Origin: DAOPXV01 sp035352535 | GTDB taxonomy: Bacteria > Muiribacteriota > UBA9980 | DNA: 48,204 bases | Direction of reading: 5' to 3' | NCBI GenBank assembly: GCA_964545075.1 | Contig: CAZJFS010000013.1 | Location: 1-48,204, forward strand | Shown here: piece after piece, positions 16,989 through 25,564 of the stretch | Layout of the letters: each line of letters starts with the position of its first letter | Numbering within the stretch: position 1 is the first letter of the stretch | Notes under the pieces: model-generated | What the model was told of the DNA's origin: nothing | What the model saw: the letters and a program-made list of their open reading frames with translations, nothing else | Databases searched by the model: none | Translations under genes and position numbers: made by a program

Positions 16989-18551
16989 ATGAATAATTTT
17001 ATAAAAATAATAGTTTTCATTTTAATGTATTTTTCCAGCCCGTGCGCCGCGTATGGCGATGGGCTGGTTTTAGGTTATTTCGAGCGCGACTGGCGCATGG
17101 TCGATGAAAAATCCCAGCTATGTTTTATCGGCCATTCGGGCGATACCGAAAATATCCTGCTGGCGGTGAATTTTGACGATCGCTCCGGCGCCGGAAAAGT
17201 CGCATGGATCTTTCCTGTTCCGTCATCCCCTGAAAGCGTAGAAATAGATATAATTAAAGAATTTCCGGAAACCGTCGGAGCAAGTCTCGAAGTCATGTAT
17301 AACAAAAAGTTGGATGCTATATTTCAGAACGTTTTGCTTACGCAGGTAATTACTCTGCCCGTATTTTTTTTCAGGCCGATGATGATGGCCGTAAATTCGC
17401 CCGGGGCCGATCTGAAAGTATATAAAAGCATCGCGAGCATGGGAGTCGTCACGCAGCTTGTATCCGCGAAAGACCAGGCGGCGCTCAAAAACTATATCGA
17501 GGCGAAAGGCCTTAAATTTCCGGAAAACCTTTTGAAAGTTTTCGAAAAATATACGCGGTGGGGTTATTGTTTCGTGATATCGTGGATAGACGATTTTGAA
17601 AAATTTAAACGAGAGAACGAAAAGGCCGGTTCCGGAAGTTTTAAAAGTTCGATAGGCGTTTTTGCGGCTTTTCCTTCCAGGGAAATTTACTTTCCGCTCA
17701 CGCCTACTTCGGCGTATAATGAAAAGATCGTACCGCTGGTCCTTTATATAATGGGACATCATGTCGAACCGAATTTTTACGATAGAATAAAGCCTTATTC
17801 AAAATGCGACCTCGAAATCAGCGAAAAATATCGCGTTCCGGAAAAACTCTCCCGTTTTTTTTTCGGAAATAAATACTTCGAAAAACTTGATTTTAGCGTA
17901 ATATCCATTAACGCCCCGTCGTCTTTGCTTGTCGAAGATCTTAAAATAAGCCCGCGGCGCTCCGCTAAATCAAGGTTATTCGGTTTTATTTCGGAAAAAG
18001 GAGCTTGGGTATCGGTCGTTCTCATCGTTATATTTTCATGCCTGGCCAGTTTATTCGCGGGCCGCGTAGCTTTTGGCGGATTTTCGCCGTCCAAAACCGG
18101 CTTTTTTCTTTTCGGCTTTTTCAATTTGCTGTCTTTTTCTTGCGTTATTGCCGCCTCATACCTTTTAAGGATCGACCGGCGTTTTTCGAGTTATACCGCC
18201 GGTCCCGAAAAAATTAAAAAAGGGGCGATCGCGTGGGCCGTTATTTTAAATTTGTTTTACGTTCCAATGATTTATTGCATCATCAGTTTCCATTACGGAT
18301 TATTGAAGGATTATTCAATAGGGCGAAGCTTTCTCGACGAAATGATAGTTTCTAATTATTATTTTTCACTGATGTTTATAATGGCCGCGATGCTGGTTTA
18401 TTTAAACTTCATAATTTATATGGGTTTTACTTCCGGCAGGGACCGGCTCGTGATATATAATTTCCTGTTTACGATATTTTTCTGGATAATGGCCGTCGCG
18501 GCAAACATGGCGTTCAAGTTGGTTTATTATCATAGCGGTATATTCGGCTGA
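16989..18551 (+). CDS. DUF2330-like secreted/membrane protein
   Basis: This 520-residue protein has a signal peptide (about residues 1-23), a large extracytoplasmic domain and four C-terminal membrane segments (about 342-362, 370-393, 410-435, 455-520). The early part, with an LAVNF strand and the following WIFPVPSSPESVEI, matches the pattern of DUF2330 proteins. Their function is not established. ATG at 16989 is taken as the start; an in-frame TTG at 16980 would add three residues and sits closer to the promoter. It follows the sigma-factor cluster by about 70 nt with its own -10 element. Confidence 0.75.
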   Translation: MNNFIKIIVFILMYFSSPCAAYGDGLVLGYFERDWRMVDEKSQLCFIGHSGDTENILLAVNFDDRSGAGKVAWIFPVPSSPESVEIDIIKEFPETVGASLEVMYNKKLDAIFQNVLLTQVITLPVFFFRPMMMAVNSPGADLKVYKSIASMGVVTQLVSAKDQAALKNYIEAKGLKFPENLLKVFEKYTRWGYCFVISWIDDFEKFKRENEKAGSGSFKSSIGVFAAFPSREIYFPLTPTSAYNEKIVPLVLYIMGHHVEPNFYDRIKPYSKCDLEISEKYRVPEKLSRFFFGNKYFEKLDFSVISINAPSSLLVEDLKISPRRSAKSRLFGFISEKGAWVSVVLIVIFSCLASLFAGRVAFGGFSPSKTGFFLFGFFNLLSFSCVIAASYLLRIDRRFSSYTAGPEKIKKGAIAWAVILNLFYVPMIYCIISFHYGLLKDYSIGRSFLDEMIVSNYYFSLMFIMAAMLVYLNFIIYMGFTSGRDRLVIYNFLFTIFFWIMAVAANMAFKLVYYHSGIFG

Positions 18552-18559
18552 TCGCATAA

Positions 18560-18701
18560 ATGTTGAAATCGCGCTCCGTCCATTTCCGTTTATAAAGAAA
18601 TTTTATTTGAACACGGCGCCCTGGGCTTGGTGATCGTTATAGGCGCCGTGTGGGGTATGCTTGAATTTATAATGCTTTTTTTCAAGAAGGGCCGGGATTA
18701 A
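18560..18701 (+). pseudogene. Possible frameshifted small membrane-protein gene
   Basis: From 18567 to the stop at 18699-18701 one frame encodes 44 residues ending in a clear membrane helix (LGLVIVIGAVWGMLEFIMLF) followed by a basic KKGRD tail, but it has no good start codon. An ATG at 18560 lies in another frame that stops after 11 codons; a one-base shift after its third codon would join the two. This may be a broken gene, a sequencing frameshift or chance. A 10-bp perfect inverted repeat (18611-18620 with 18642-18651) lies inside it. Confidence 0.3.
18611..18651. repeat. Perfect 10-bp inverted repeat
   Basis: ACACGGCGCC (18611-18620) and GGCGCCGTGT (18642-18651) can form a 10-bp stem with a 21-nt loop. 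No T-run follows, so it does not look like an intrinsic terminator. It lies between convergent genes. Confidence 0.5.
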
Positions 18702-18726
18702 ATTTACAGTCATCCGGGTTTATTCA

Positions 18727-20049
18727 TTATTGATCCGAATAAGGGTTTTTTATATTATCAGGCCATTCCATGAATTTTATTGTATAACCGTTGAAGTCTT
18801 TTATAGTGAGCGTTTTCGCGCACCAGCCTTCATCTTTTATTTCGGAACATTCTTTCCAGCCGCTTTTTTTAATCTTGCCGAGAAGGTTTTCCAGCCCGTT
18901 CACGGTTATCATCGGCAATATTCCCGCGCCCTGTTTTTCGACTTCGCCAAGGCTGACGTGAAATCCGTGGAATCCTCTCGTACCTGAAACGATAGGCTCT
19001 TTATCGTCTAACGTTACGCATCCGTAGCAGCAGGTTCCGTCGTCCTCGAACATGCCTTTGTGCCCCTTCCAGCCGAGAACTTTTTCATACCATTCGAGCG
19101 TGTTTTCGACCGACGCGGTTTTGAGCATGACATCGACGCCGCTGACTAAGTAACCGTTCAATGAATGTTTTTTCAGCGATTCGGAAATGCCGTCGCCGAA
19201 TTTTTTATTGTTTTCAAATTGCTCCCATCTTATTCTTTTTATGGTTTCCTCGTCGCAAAATGAAATTATCAGAGTGAGCTCGTCCGCCGTGAGTTTTCCG
19301 CCGCACTCCGCCACTAATTCACGGCCTTTCTCCGTCGCCCCTATCTCGAGAAGTATCGGATCGCTGAATTTTTGATTGGTCTTCGCCAGCTTTAAAATAT
19401 CCAGCTGCGTTTTTAAGGACAGTCTTGAAAAAACATGCGACCCCGTCTGCATTAATTTGATCTTATTCATGATAATTTGCCTCCTGATTATAATAATATT
19501 TTGAAGGCCGGAATTTTCAGGTTTTGAATCCATCAGTTTGGATAATCTGGAACGTGCTTCATAAAGCCGGCTTTTTATTGTTTTTTCATTATCGCCGGTT
19601 AGAAGCGAGATCTGTTTAAGGCTGAATCCGCAGAAATATTTGAAAATGATGGTCTCACGGTGTGTATTGCTCAGATCAGATATCGCCTGATATAGATTTT
19701 CATTTTGAATGAAAAAATCATCCGTGCGACTTGATGCCGTCAGCGGGATTATTTCCGCGAGCGCGATCCGCGTCTTTGAATTTTTACCGGCGTTCCTGTA
19801 ATTTTGGCCTATTTCGTTACCGCAGATGGAGAACAGCCACGGGCCGAAGGATTTTTGGTCCTTAAGTTTTTTATAGTTTATGAACGCCTTTAAAAATGTT
19901 TCCTGCGTTATTTCCTCGGCCGAATTCATATCACGGACTTTTTTGAGCGAGTGATACAGAATTTTCGGATAATATTCCGCTACGAGCGTTTCAAAATGAT
20001 CCGCGTTCAAAAAGCGGCCTTCGGAATTTTTTGCGATGTCCGTTTCCAT
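18727..20049 (-). CDS. ECF sigma factor fused in frame to a VOC (glyoxalase-like) domain
   Basis: One uninterrupted frame of 440 codons. The first part (about 1-178) is an ECF sigma factor: region 2 (AEEITQETFLKAF; GPWLFSICGNEIGQ) and region 4 (IIFKYFCGFSLKQISLLTGD; KTIKSRLYEARSRL). After a linker (PENSGLQ and an Ile-rich stretch) comes a helical segment (about 195-290), then a vicinal-oxygen-chelate domain (about 300-430; GVDVMLKTASVENTLEWYEK). Translation should begin at ATG 20049, 11 nt after GGAGG, rather than at the upstream TTG 20082. A strong internal Shine-Dalgarno and ATG at 19470 could give the VOC part on its own, so this may be two genes lacking a stop between them. VOC ligand unknown. 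Confidence 0.8.
   Translation of the reverse strand: METDIAKNSEGRFLNADHFETLVAEYYPKILYHSLKKVRDMNSAEEITQETFLKAFINYKKLKDQKSFGPWLFSICGNEIGQNYRNAGKNSKTRIALAEIIPLTASSRTDDFFIQNENLYQAISDLSNTHRETIIFKYFCGFSLKQISLLTGDNEKTIKSRLYEARSRLSKLMDSKPENSGLQNIIIIRRQIIMNKIKLMQTGSHVFSRLSLKTQLDILKLAKTNQKFSDPILLEIGATEKGRELVAECGGKLTADELTLIISFCDEETIKRIRWEQFENNKKFGDGISESLKKHSLNGYLVSGVDVMLKTASVENTLEWYEKVLGWKGHKGMFEDDGTCCYGCVTLDDKEPIVSGTRGFHGFHVSLGEVEKQGAGILPMITVNGLENLLGKIKKSGWKECSEIKDEGWCAKTLTIKDFNGYTIKFMEWPDNIKNPYSDQ
19468..19485 (-). promoter_or_regulatory. Internal ribosome-binding site and start within the sigma-VOC frame
   Basis: On the minus strand AGGAGG (19485-19480) stands 9 nt before an in-frame ATG (19470-19468), exactly where the sigma domain ends and the second protein begins. 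This would yield a separate protein of about 247 residues starting MNKIKLMQTG. Confidence 0.6.
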
Positions 20050-20190
20050 TTTATTCCAACCTCCATTTATACAGACGCTCAAAATTAAAAAAGGTTTGGA
20101 AATTTTCGAAATTTTAAATAATTATAACCGCCCGGATTTTTAAAGTCAAGAAAAACAAGTATTTATAAAAGATCAATGCCTTCGGGTTCA

Positions 20191-20219
20191 TTGAATTTTT
20201 ACCGGATTTGTGTTATAAT
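20191..20219 (+). promoter_or_regulatory. Promoter of the phospholipase D-like gene
   Basis: TTGAAT (20191-20196), 17-nt spacer, TATAAT (20214-20219). The transcript would start near 20226 and carry a leader of about 80 nt with GGAGG just before the ATG at 20306. Confidence 0.65.
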
Positions 20220-20305
20220 TAACACATCAATTTTTAATAGCAGTAAATATGACCATAAAAATTTTTAATATATTTTTTTGAAATTTATTTATACGGAGGG
20301 TATTT

Positions 20306-21805
20306 ATGAAAAAATTAACTATCATGGCGGCAGCGGTTTTATTGCTTGTTCTTTCTTTAACGATTCCCGCATTTTCAGCGGACGACCAGAATTTAACGAC
20401 CGTTTCCATATTCGACGAACTCGCGCGTCAGAGCGGCAACCAGACCGCGCAGGCCAGGCTTATCACAGATAATAACGAAGCGTGGTACGCCAGATGGAAC
20501 ATACTTTTTAACGCTAAAACCTCTATCGATATGACTTATTTCATAGTTGAAAAAGACGTATTTGGAATGTCTATGCTCGGACTTCTTCTTCAAAAAGCGA
20601 AAGAAGGAGTAAAAGTAAGAATAATGTTCGACGCGCGCGGAACGAAATCTTTGACCAGGACCATGATGGGCCAGGATTACCTTCAGGAATTAATCGGCGT
20701 TCCAAACGTCGAGATACATGTTTATAATCCAATCAGCGAGAATATTTTAAGCGCGGTCGGAAATTTAAGGAATCTCACCGGCGCCAACCATGATAAAATA
20801 ATAATCGTCGACGGAGAAACCGTTATAACCGGCGGCAGGAACATATCGATGAATTATTTCGTCGATCCGGGCGATGTAGGAACGGTTTATCGCGACACCG
20901 ACGTGCTGCTTCGCGGCGCGGGCGTCGCCAAACAGATAAAACTCGCTTTTGATGAAGAATTTAACAGCCATATGGCGTTTGTTATAAAAAGAGACCTGCT
21001 TGGAAATTGGGTTTCGAGAGCGGAAGATCTCGATCTGGCCAGAAGAACGATGGGCCGTTTTATTGGCGGTATGGGCGTCGTCGATCCTAAAACGTTAAAA
21101 CACAATAAATCGCTCGCAAGTTACGCCGAAGAGCTTTCAAAATATAAACATATGCAGTCATATTTGTCGTACGCTCCATTTTCCGGACTTCATTCATATC
21201 CTACGATAATTTTAGACAAACATTCCTTCAAAGGCACCAGAAATGACATAACGCCCGCTTTAACGGCTATGATAAGGCATGCTAAAAAAGAAGTTATCAT
21301 TCAGAACCCATATGTGGTCCTTACTCCGGAAGCCCGTGCGGCAATAAAAGAAGCCAGCGACCGCGGAATAAGCGTTATAATTCATACCAACAGCCCCGTC
21401 AGTTCGGACAGCCTTTTAACTCAGGCGTTCTTTCTCGAAGACTGGGATAAAATATTAAAAGATATGCCGAATGTAAAACTTTATGCCTTTAAGGGCGAAA
21501 GAAAACTTCATTCGAAAACTTTCGTTTTTGACCGTGAGATTACCGTTATCGGAACTTATAACATGGACTATGTCAGCGAACAGATAAATTCCGAGGTCGT
21601 AGCGGCCGTTAAATCGACGGATTTCGCTCAGAGGACAGCGCTTCGCATAGCCGAAGACATAAAACAGTCCGTTGAATATAAGATCACCGTCAATGCCGAC
21701 GGAAGCGTGACTAAAGATTTCAGCCCCGAAACGCATTCAAGCCCCGAAAAAATAAAAACTCTTAACAGGCTCCGCCAGCTGGGATTTTTAAGGCCGCTCA
21801 TATAA
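20306..21805 (+). CDS. Secreted phospholipase D-family protein
   Basis: This 499-residue protein has a signal peptide (MKKLTIMAAAVLLLVLSLTI, cleavage near residue 25) and both HKD catalytic motifs of the phospholipase D superfamily. The first is HDKIIIVDGETVITGGRN (H162, K164, D169) and the second is HSKTFVFDREITVIGTYN (H402, K404, D409). Two HKD motifs in one chain form the complete active site, so activity is expected. Export plus PLD fold suggests a periplasmic or secreted lipase or cardiolipin synthase-like enzyme; which one cannot be told. It has its own promoter and is monocistronic or heads a short unit. Confidence 0.92.
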   Translation: MKKLTIMAAAVLLLVLSLTIPAFSADDQNLTTVSIFDELARQSGNQTAQARLITDNNEAWYARWNILFNAKTSIDMTYFIVEKDVFGMSMLGLLLQKAKEGVKVRIMFDARGTKSLTRTMMGQDYLQELIGVPNVEIHVYNPISENILSAVGNLRNLTGANHDKIIIVDGETVITGGRNISMNYFVDPGDVGTVYRDTDVLLRGAGVAKQIKLAFDEEFNSHMAFVIKRDLLGNWVSRAEDLDLARRTMGRFIGGMGVVDPKTLKHNKSLASYAEELSKYKHMQSYLSYAPFSGLHSYPTIILDKHSFKGTRNDITPALTAMIRHAKKEVIIQNPYVVLTPEARAAIKEASDRGISVIIHTNSPVSSDSLLTQAFFLEDWDKILKDMPNVKLYAFKGERKLHSKTFVFDREITVIGTYNMDYVSEQINSEVVAAVKSTDFAQRTALRIAEDIKQSVEYKITVNADGSVTKDFSPETHSSPEKIKTLNRLRQLGFLRPLI

Positions 21806-21941
21806 AATATTTAAAATAAATCAAGTTTTTTATCGTTTTTGGAACCATTATCTAAATTTTATAGTATAATAGTAATAGCTTAAAATTTTATGGTTTTTGT
21901 CGTATATAACTTTATGTTATAAAGAAAGAGAGTTGATCGCT

Positions 21942-22793
21942 ATGAAAACTTCAAACAAAAAAATCATCATAGTGTGCACTTTATTTATATTTTTAATTTT
22001 TGCGTCAGCTGATAACGTTTTTGCCCAAATATCGAGCGTCAAACAAAATATCGGTAAAAGCGCCATATCAACTGGAACAGCTTCCGCTGCTACGAGCGGT
22101 AATAAGGCTCCGGCCACCGCTTCATCGAGCGCGACGTCAAAAGCCATTCAAAAAAAAGCCGCTGCCGCCGCCAATAATTCGGTTATTTCCGATGACGAAT
22201 TTACGAATTCAGAATTTCTGACCAAGGAAGAGCTTGAAAAGCTTCTGACCGATATGGGTTCTCCAATGGCCCAGGAATACGACGGAATTAAACCGGCCGA
22301 CGTGATTATTGAAGTCGCAAAAGAAAACAATGTAAATCCGCTTGTGATACTTGCCACCCTCCAGAAAGAACAGGGTCTTGTCCAGACAAAGAAAAAAATA
22401 ACCAAAAGCCGTCTTGACTGGGCAATGGGAGTTGGAGTGTATGATGATAACTCTCACAACCAGGCTTATAAAGGGTTTAAAAAACAGATAACCGGCGCCG
22501 CCCATACTTTTAGAAAAAATTTCGATGCCGGAGTGAGCGCGCTTGCGTCTAAAGTCGCCAAGATGAAGATTAATTACGGTAAAGATTCAATTACTCCCGC
22601 TAACGCGGCCACATATTCTCTTTATGCCTATACTCCTCATACGGCTGGCGCGAAACTTTTCACATCTATCTATAAAAGCTATAAGTCGAAACTTGAAAAA
22701 GTGAGGGCCGCCGCTCCGGCCGCAACCACGACGGCTATTTCTCCCGCAAGAATAACAGAGACCGCCGCTCCTTCTGGAAGGATAACGGAATAA
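21942..22793 (+). CDS. Secreted lysozyme-like (glucosaminidase/transglycosylase-fold) protein
   Basis: This 283-residue protein has a signal peptide (about residues 1-28), an Ala/Ser/Thr-rich linker (about 30-75), then a globular domain (about 85-260) with VNPLVILATLQKEQGLVQTK. That pattern, with its helix ending in a probable catalytic Glu, is typical of lysozyme-fold murein hydrolases. The tail is rich in Ala, Thr and Pro. ATG at 21942 directly precedes the signal peptide; the frame is open from 21897 without a ribosome-binding site. It is followed by a strong intrinsic terminator. Family placement is moderate; substrate presumably peptidoglycan. Confidence 0.75.
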   Translation: MKTSNKKIIIVCTLFIFLIFASADNVFAQISSVKQNIGKSAISTGTASAATSGNKAPATASSSATSKAIQKKAAAAANNSVISDDEFTNSEFLTKEELEKLLTDMGSPMAQEYDGIKPADVIIEVAKENNVNPLVILATLQKEQGLVQTKKKITKSRLDWAMGVGVYDDNSHNQAYKGFKKQITGAAHTFRKNFDAGVSALASKVAKMKINYGKDSITPANAATYSLYAYTPHTAGAKLFTSIYKSYKSKLEKVRAAAPAATTTAISPARITETAAPSGRITE

Positions 22794-22843
22794 TTATAAA
22801 GAACTAAAATGGTCCGGATTTAATTAACAAGTAAATATAAAAT

Positions 22844-22879
22844 AAAAAAACCCGTCGTATAAACCCGACGGGTTTTTTT
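22844..22879 (+). terminator. Intrinsic terminator after the lysozyme-like gene
   Basis: Seven-bp GC stem CCCGTCG (22851-22857) with CGACGGG (22866-22872), flanked by A-run and T-run (22873-22879) that extend the helix. Confidence 0.9.
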
Positions 22880-22966
22880 ATTTCTCAACTTATTTAAAAT
22901 TTATTCGATAAATAATGTGTAGTGTTATAAAAATTAATAATAAAATAGACGGTGAGGTAACTAATA

Positions 22967-24238
22967 ATGGATAAATTTGTAATCAGGGGCGGAAAAAAAT
23001 TAAGCGGTAAAGTTGAGGTAAATGGCGCTAAAAATGCGGCATTACCTATAATGGCGGCGGCGATACTCGCCACTGAAAAAGTTAAGATTAAAAATGTTCC
23101 CGACCTTAAAGATGTCAGAATGATGGAAGAAGTCCTTTCGTCGCTCGGGATGAAAATTGAATCGAATTATGAAACGAAAGAAATGAGCCTTAAGGTTGAC
23201 AATAAACTCAGCTCGGAAGCGCAATATGATTTGATAAAGCAGATGAGAGCGTCATTTGTGGTTTTAGGGCCGCTTCTTGCGAGATTCGGAAAGGCCCGCG
23301 TAGCTCTTCCCGGCGGATGCGCCATCGGGACCAGGCCGGTTGATATACACCTTAAAGGCCTTGAAAAACTTGGCGCTAAAATCATTTTCGGACATGGCTA
23401 TGTTGACGCGTCAGCGACGAAACTTGTTGGCAATACAATTTATCTGGATTTTCCTTCAGTCGGGGCAACTGAAAATATTATGATGGCTGCAACCATGGCG
23501 GAGGGTAAAACTTTTATTGAAAATGCAGCAAAAGAGCCTGAAATTGATGATCTTGCTCTGATTTTAAATAGAATGGGCGCCAGGATCAAAGGAGCCGGAA
23601 CCGACGTTATTGAGATCCAGGGTGTAAAAGCGCTGAAAGGCGCCACCCATTCGGTTATATCGGACAGGATCGAAGCCGGGACCTTTATGATAGCCGCGGC
23701 TATAACCGGCGGGAACGTAAAAATCAAAGGCGTTAAGATCGAACACCTTGAATCCGTTATATCAAAACTTCAGGATGCCGGCGTAGCTTTTTATAAGGAT
23801 GGCGAATACATGGAAGTCGTCGCGCCCGAAAAAATGAAGGCCGTAAGCATTAAATCGCTTCCTTATCCTGGATTCCCAACGGATATGCAGCCTCAGTTCA
23901 TGGCGGCGATGACAATCGCGAAAGGCACTTCATGTATCCAGGAAACCATATTTGAAAACAGGTTCATGCATGTAGCTGAATTAAAGCGTATGGGCGCTAA
24001 CCTTCAGATAAAAGACAGAAACGTTATCGTTGAAGGCGTTAAATGTTTATCAGCCGCGCCGGTGATGGCATCAGATCTTCGCGCAGGAGCCTGCCTTGTT
24101 CTGGCGGCTCTCGCGGCGAATGGAAAATCGGAAATTCAAAGAATCTATCATATTGACCGCGGATATGAATATATTGAAAAGAAACTTTCATTAATTGGCG
24201 CGGATATAAAAAGAGAAAAAGATAATTCGTTATATTAA
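22967..24238 (+). CDS. murA: UDP-N-acetylglucosamine 1-carboxyvinyltransferase MurA
   Basis: This 423-residue enzyme transfers enolpyruvate from PEP to UDP-GlcNAc, the first committed step of peptidoglycan synthesis, in the cytoplasm. It has the MurA N-terminus (GGKKLSGKVEVNGAKNAALPIMAA, K23-N24 region) and the catalytic cysteine loop GGCAIGTRP with C118. The active-site Cys makes it fosfomycin-sensitive in principle. Length matches the family (about 420). GGTGAGG lies upstream of the ATG, and a TGTTATAAA extended -10 (22923-22931) may start the transcript. rarA follows after 15 nt, so the genes are probably co-transcribed. Confidence 0.97.
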   Translation: MDKFVIRGGKKLSGKVEVNGAKNAALPIMAAAILATEKVKIKNVPDLKDVRMMEEVLSSLGMKIESNYETKEMSLKVDNKLSSEAQYDLIKQMRASFVVLGPLLARFGKARVALPGGCAIGTRPVDIHLKGLEKLGAKIIFGHGYVDASATKLVGNTIYLDFPSVGATENIMMAATMAEGKTFIENAAKEPEIDDLALILNRMGARIKGAGTDVIEIQGVKALKGATHSVISDRIEAGTFMIAAAITGGNVKIKGVKIEHLESVISKLQDAGVAFYKDGEYMEVVAPEKMKAVSIKSLPYPGFPTDMQPQFMAAMTIAKGTSCIQETIFENRFMHVAELKRMGANLQIKDRNVIVEGVKCLSAAPVMASDLRAGACLVLAALAANGKSEIQRIYHIDRGYEYIEKKLSLIGADIKREKDNSLY

Positions 24239-24253
24239 TATGAACAAAAAAGG

Positions 24254-25564
24254 ATGAACGATTTGGATCTGTTCCAGAAAGTAAGAAATAAAAATAAAAC
24301 CCTTTCGGATTTTTTAAGGCCGCGGGCTATAGAAGAAGTCGTAGGCCAAAAACATCTGGTTGCGGCGAATATGCCTTTTCGTATACTTCTGGAAAGCGAC
24401 AGGCTTAATTCCGTTATTCTTTTCGGGCCTCCCGGAATAGGCAAAACTACGGTTTCAAGAATTTATGCGACGCTTACGGGCTCGCCGTTCATTCAATTAA
24501 ATGCAGCTTTATGCGGGACCGCGGATATTAAAAACGCGGCGAACTCGTCGCTTGATAAAAAACCGATAGTTTTTATAGATGAAATACACCGCTTTAATAA
24601 AGCGCAGCAGGATGTGCTCCTGCCTTATATAGAAGATGGAAATATCAGATTTATAGGGGCTACGACATATAATCCTCTTTTATATATAGTTCCGGCGCTC
24701 CGCTCGCGTTCGATGATATTTGAATTCAAGCATGTCGAGGATAAAGACGTTACCGATTATCTTAATTTTCTTTTTTCAAAAGGAAAATTACTGGCGTTTA
24801 TAAATGAAGAACTAAAAAAAGACGGAGTCGCTGAAGTTAGCGCTGATGAAAAAGTCATTGATTATCTTACTAAATGCTGTAACGGCGACATAAGAGTTTT
24901 AATAAACATACTTGAAACGTTGATAATCGCCAAATGCGAGGATAAAAGTTTTAGCGGAACCGTTATTAATATGACGGTAGAGGATATAAAACTCGTCGTA
25001 CCTGAAAAAATAGCGTTTTACGATAAAGACCAGGACGAACATTATAATACCGTCTCGGCTTTTATAAAAAGCATTCGCGGAAGCGATCCGAATGCGGCTA
25101 TATATTATCTGGCCAAAATGCTTACCGGCGGCGAAGATCCGAGATTTATCGCCAGAAGGCTTATCATACACGCGTCCGAGGATATCGGAATGGCCGATCC
25201 GCGGGCGCTTCAGATAGCCACCGATTCTCTGCTGGCGGTCGAGCATGTTGGAATGCCTGAAGCAAAAATAGTTCTCGCTCACGCCACGATCTATCTTGCG
25301 ACCGCGCCGAAGTCGAATTCGGCCGTAAATGCCATAGCCGCCGCCATGAAATACTGCGAGGCCAATACGGACCTTAAGATACCTCATTATCTTAAAAACG
25401 TTAAGATCGACGATAAGAGCGCCGGCGAATATAAATATCCGCACGATTATCCGAATCATTACGTCAAACAGAAATACGTCGATTGCGACGAAAAATTTTA
25501 CAGGCCCTCCAATATGGGATATGAAGCAAAAGTAGCGCAGTTTTTGAAGGAGATAACAAAATGA
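24254..25564 (+). CDS. rarA: Replication-associated recombination protein A (RarA/MgsA AAA+ ATPase)
   Basis: This 436-residue AAA+ protein opens with the RarA hallmark (LSDFLRPRAIEEVVGQKHLV). It has Walker A (GPPGIGKTT, about residues 58-66), Walker B with DEIHRFN (about 111-117), sensor 1 (FIGATTYNP) and the C-terminal RarA domain (EDIGMADPRALQIA, later YKYPHDYPNHYVKQKY). RarA acts at stalled replication forks. Length and motifs are complete. The stop overlaps the start of the next gene by 4 nt, and it lies 15 nt after murA. Confidence 0.96.
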   Translation: MNDLDLFQKVRNKNKTLSDFLRPRAIEEVVGQKHLVAANMPFRILLESDRLNSVILFGPPGIGKTTVSRIYATLTGSPFIQLNAALCGTADIKNAANSSLDKKPIVFIDEIHRFNKAQQDVLLPYIEDGNIRFIGATTYNPLLYIVPALRSRSMIFEFKHVEDKDVTDYLNFLFSKGKLLAFINEELKKDGVAEVSADEKVIDYLTKCCNGDIRVLINILETLIIAKCEDKSFSGTVINMTVEDIKLVVPEKIAFYDKDQDEHYNTVSAFIKSIRGSDPNAAIYYLAKMLTGGEDPRFIARRLIIHASEDIGMADPRALQIATDSLLAVEHVGMPEAKIVLAHATIYLATAPKSNSAVNAIAAAMKYCEANTDLKIPHYLKNVKIDDKSAGEYKYPHDYPNHYVKQKYVDCDEKFYRPSNMGYEAKVAQFLKEITK

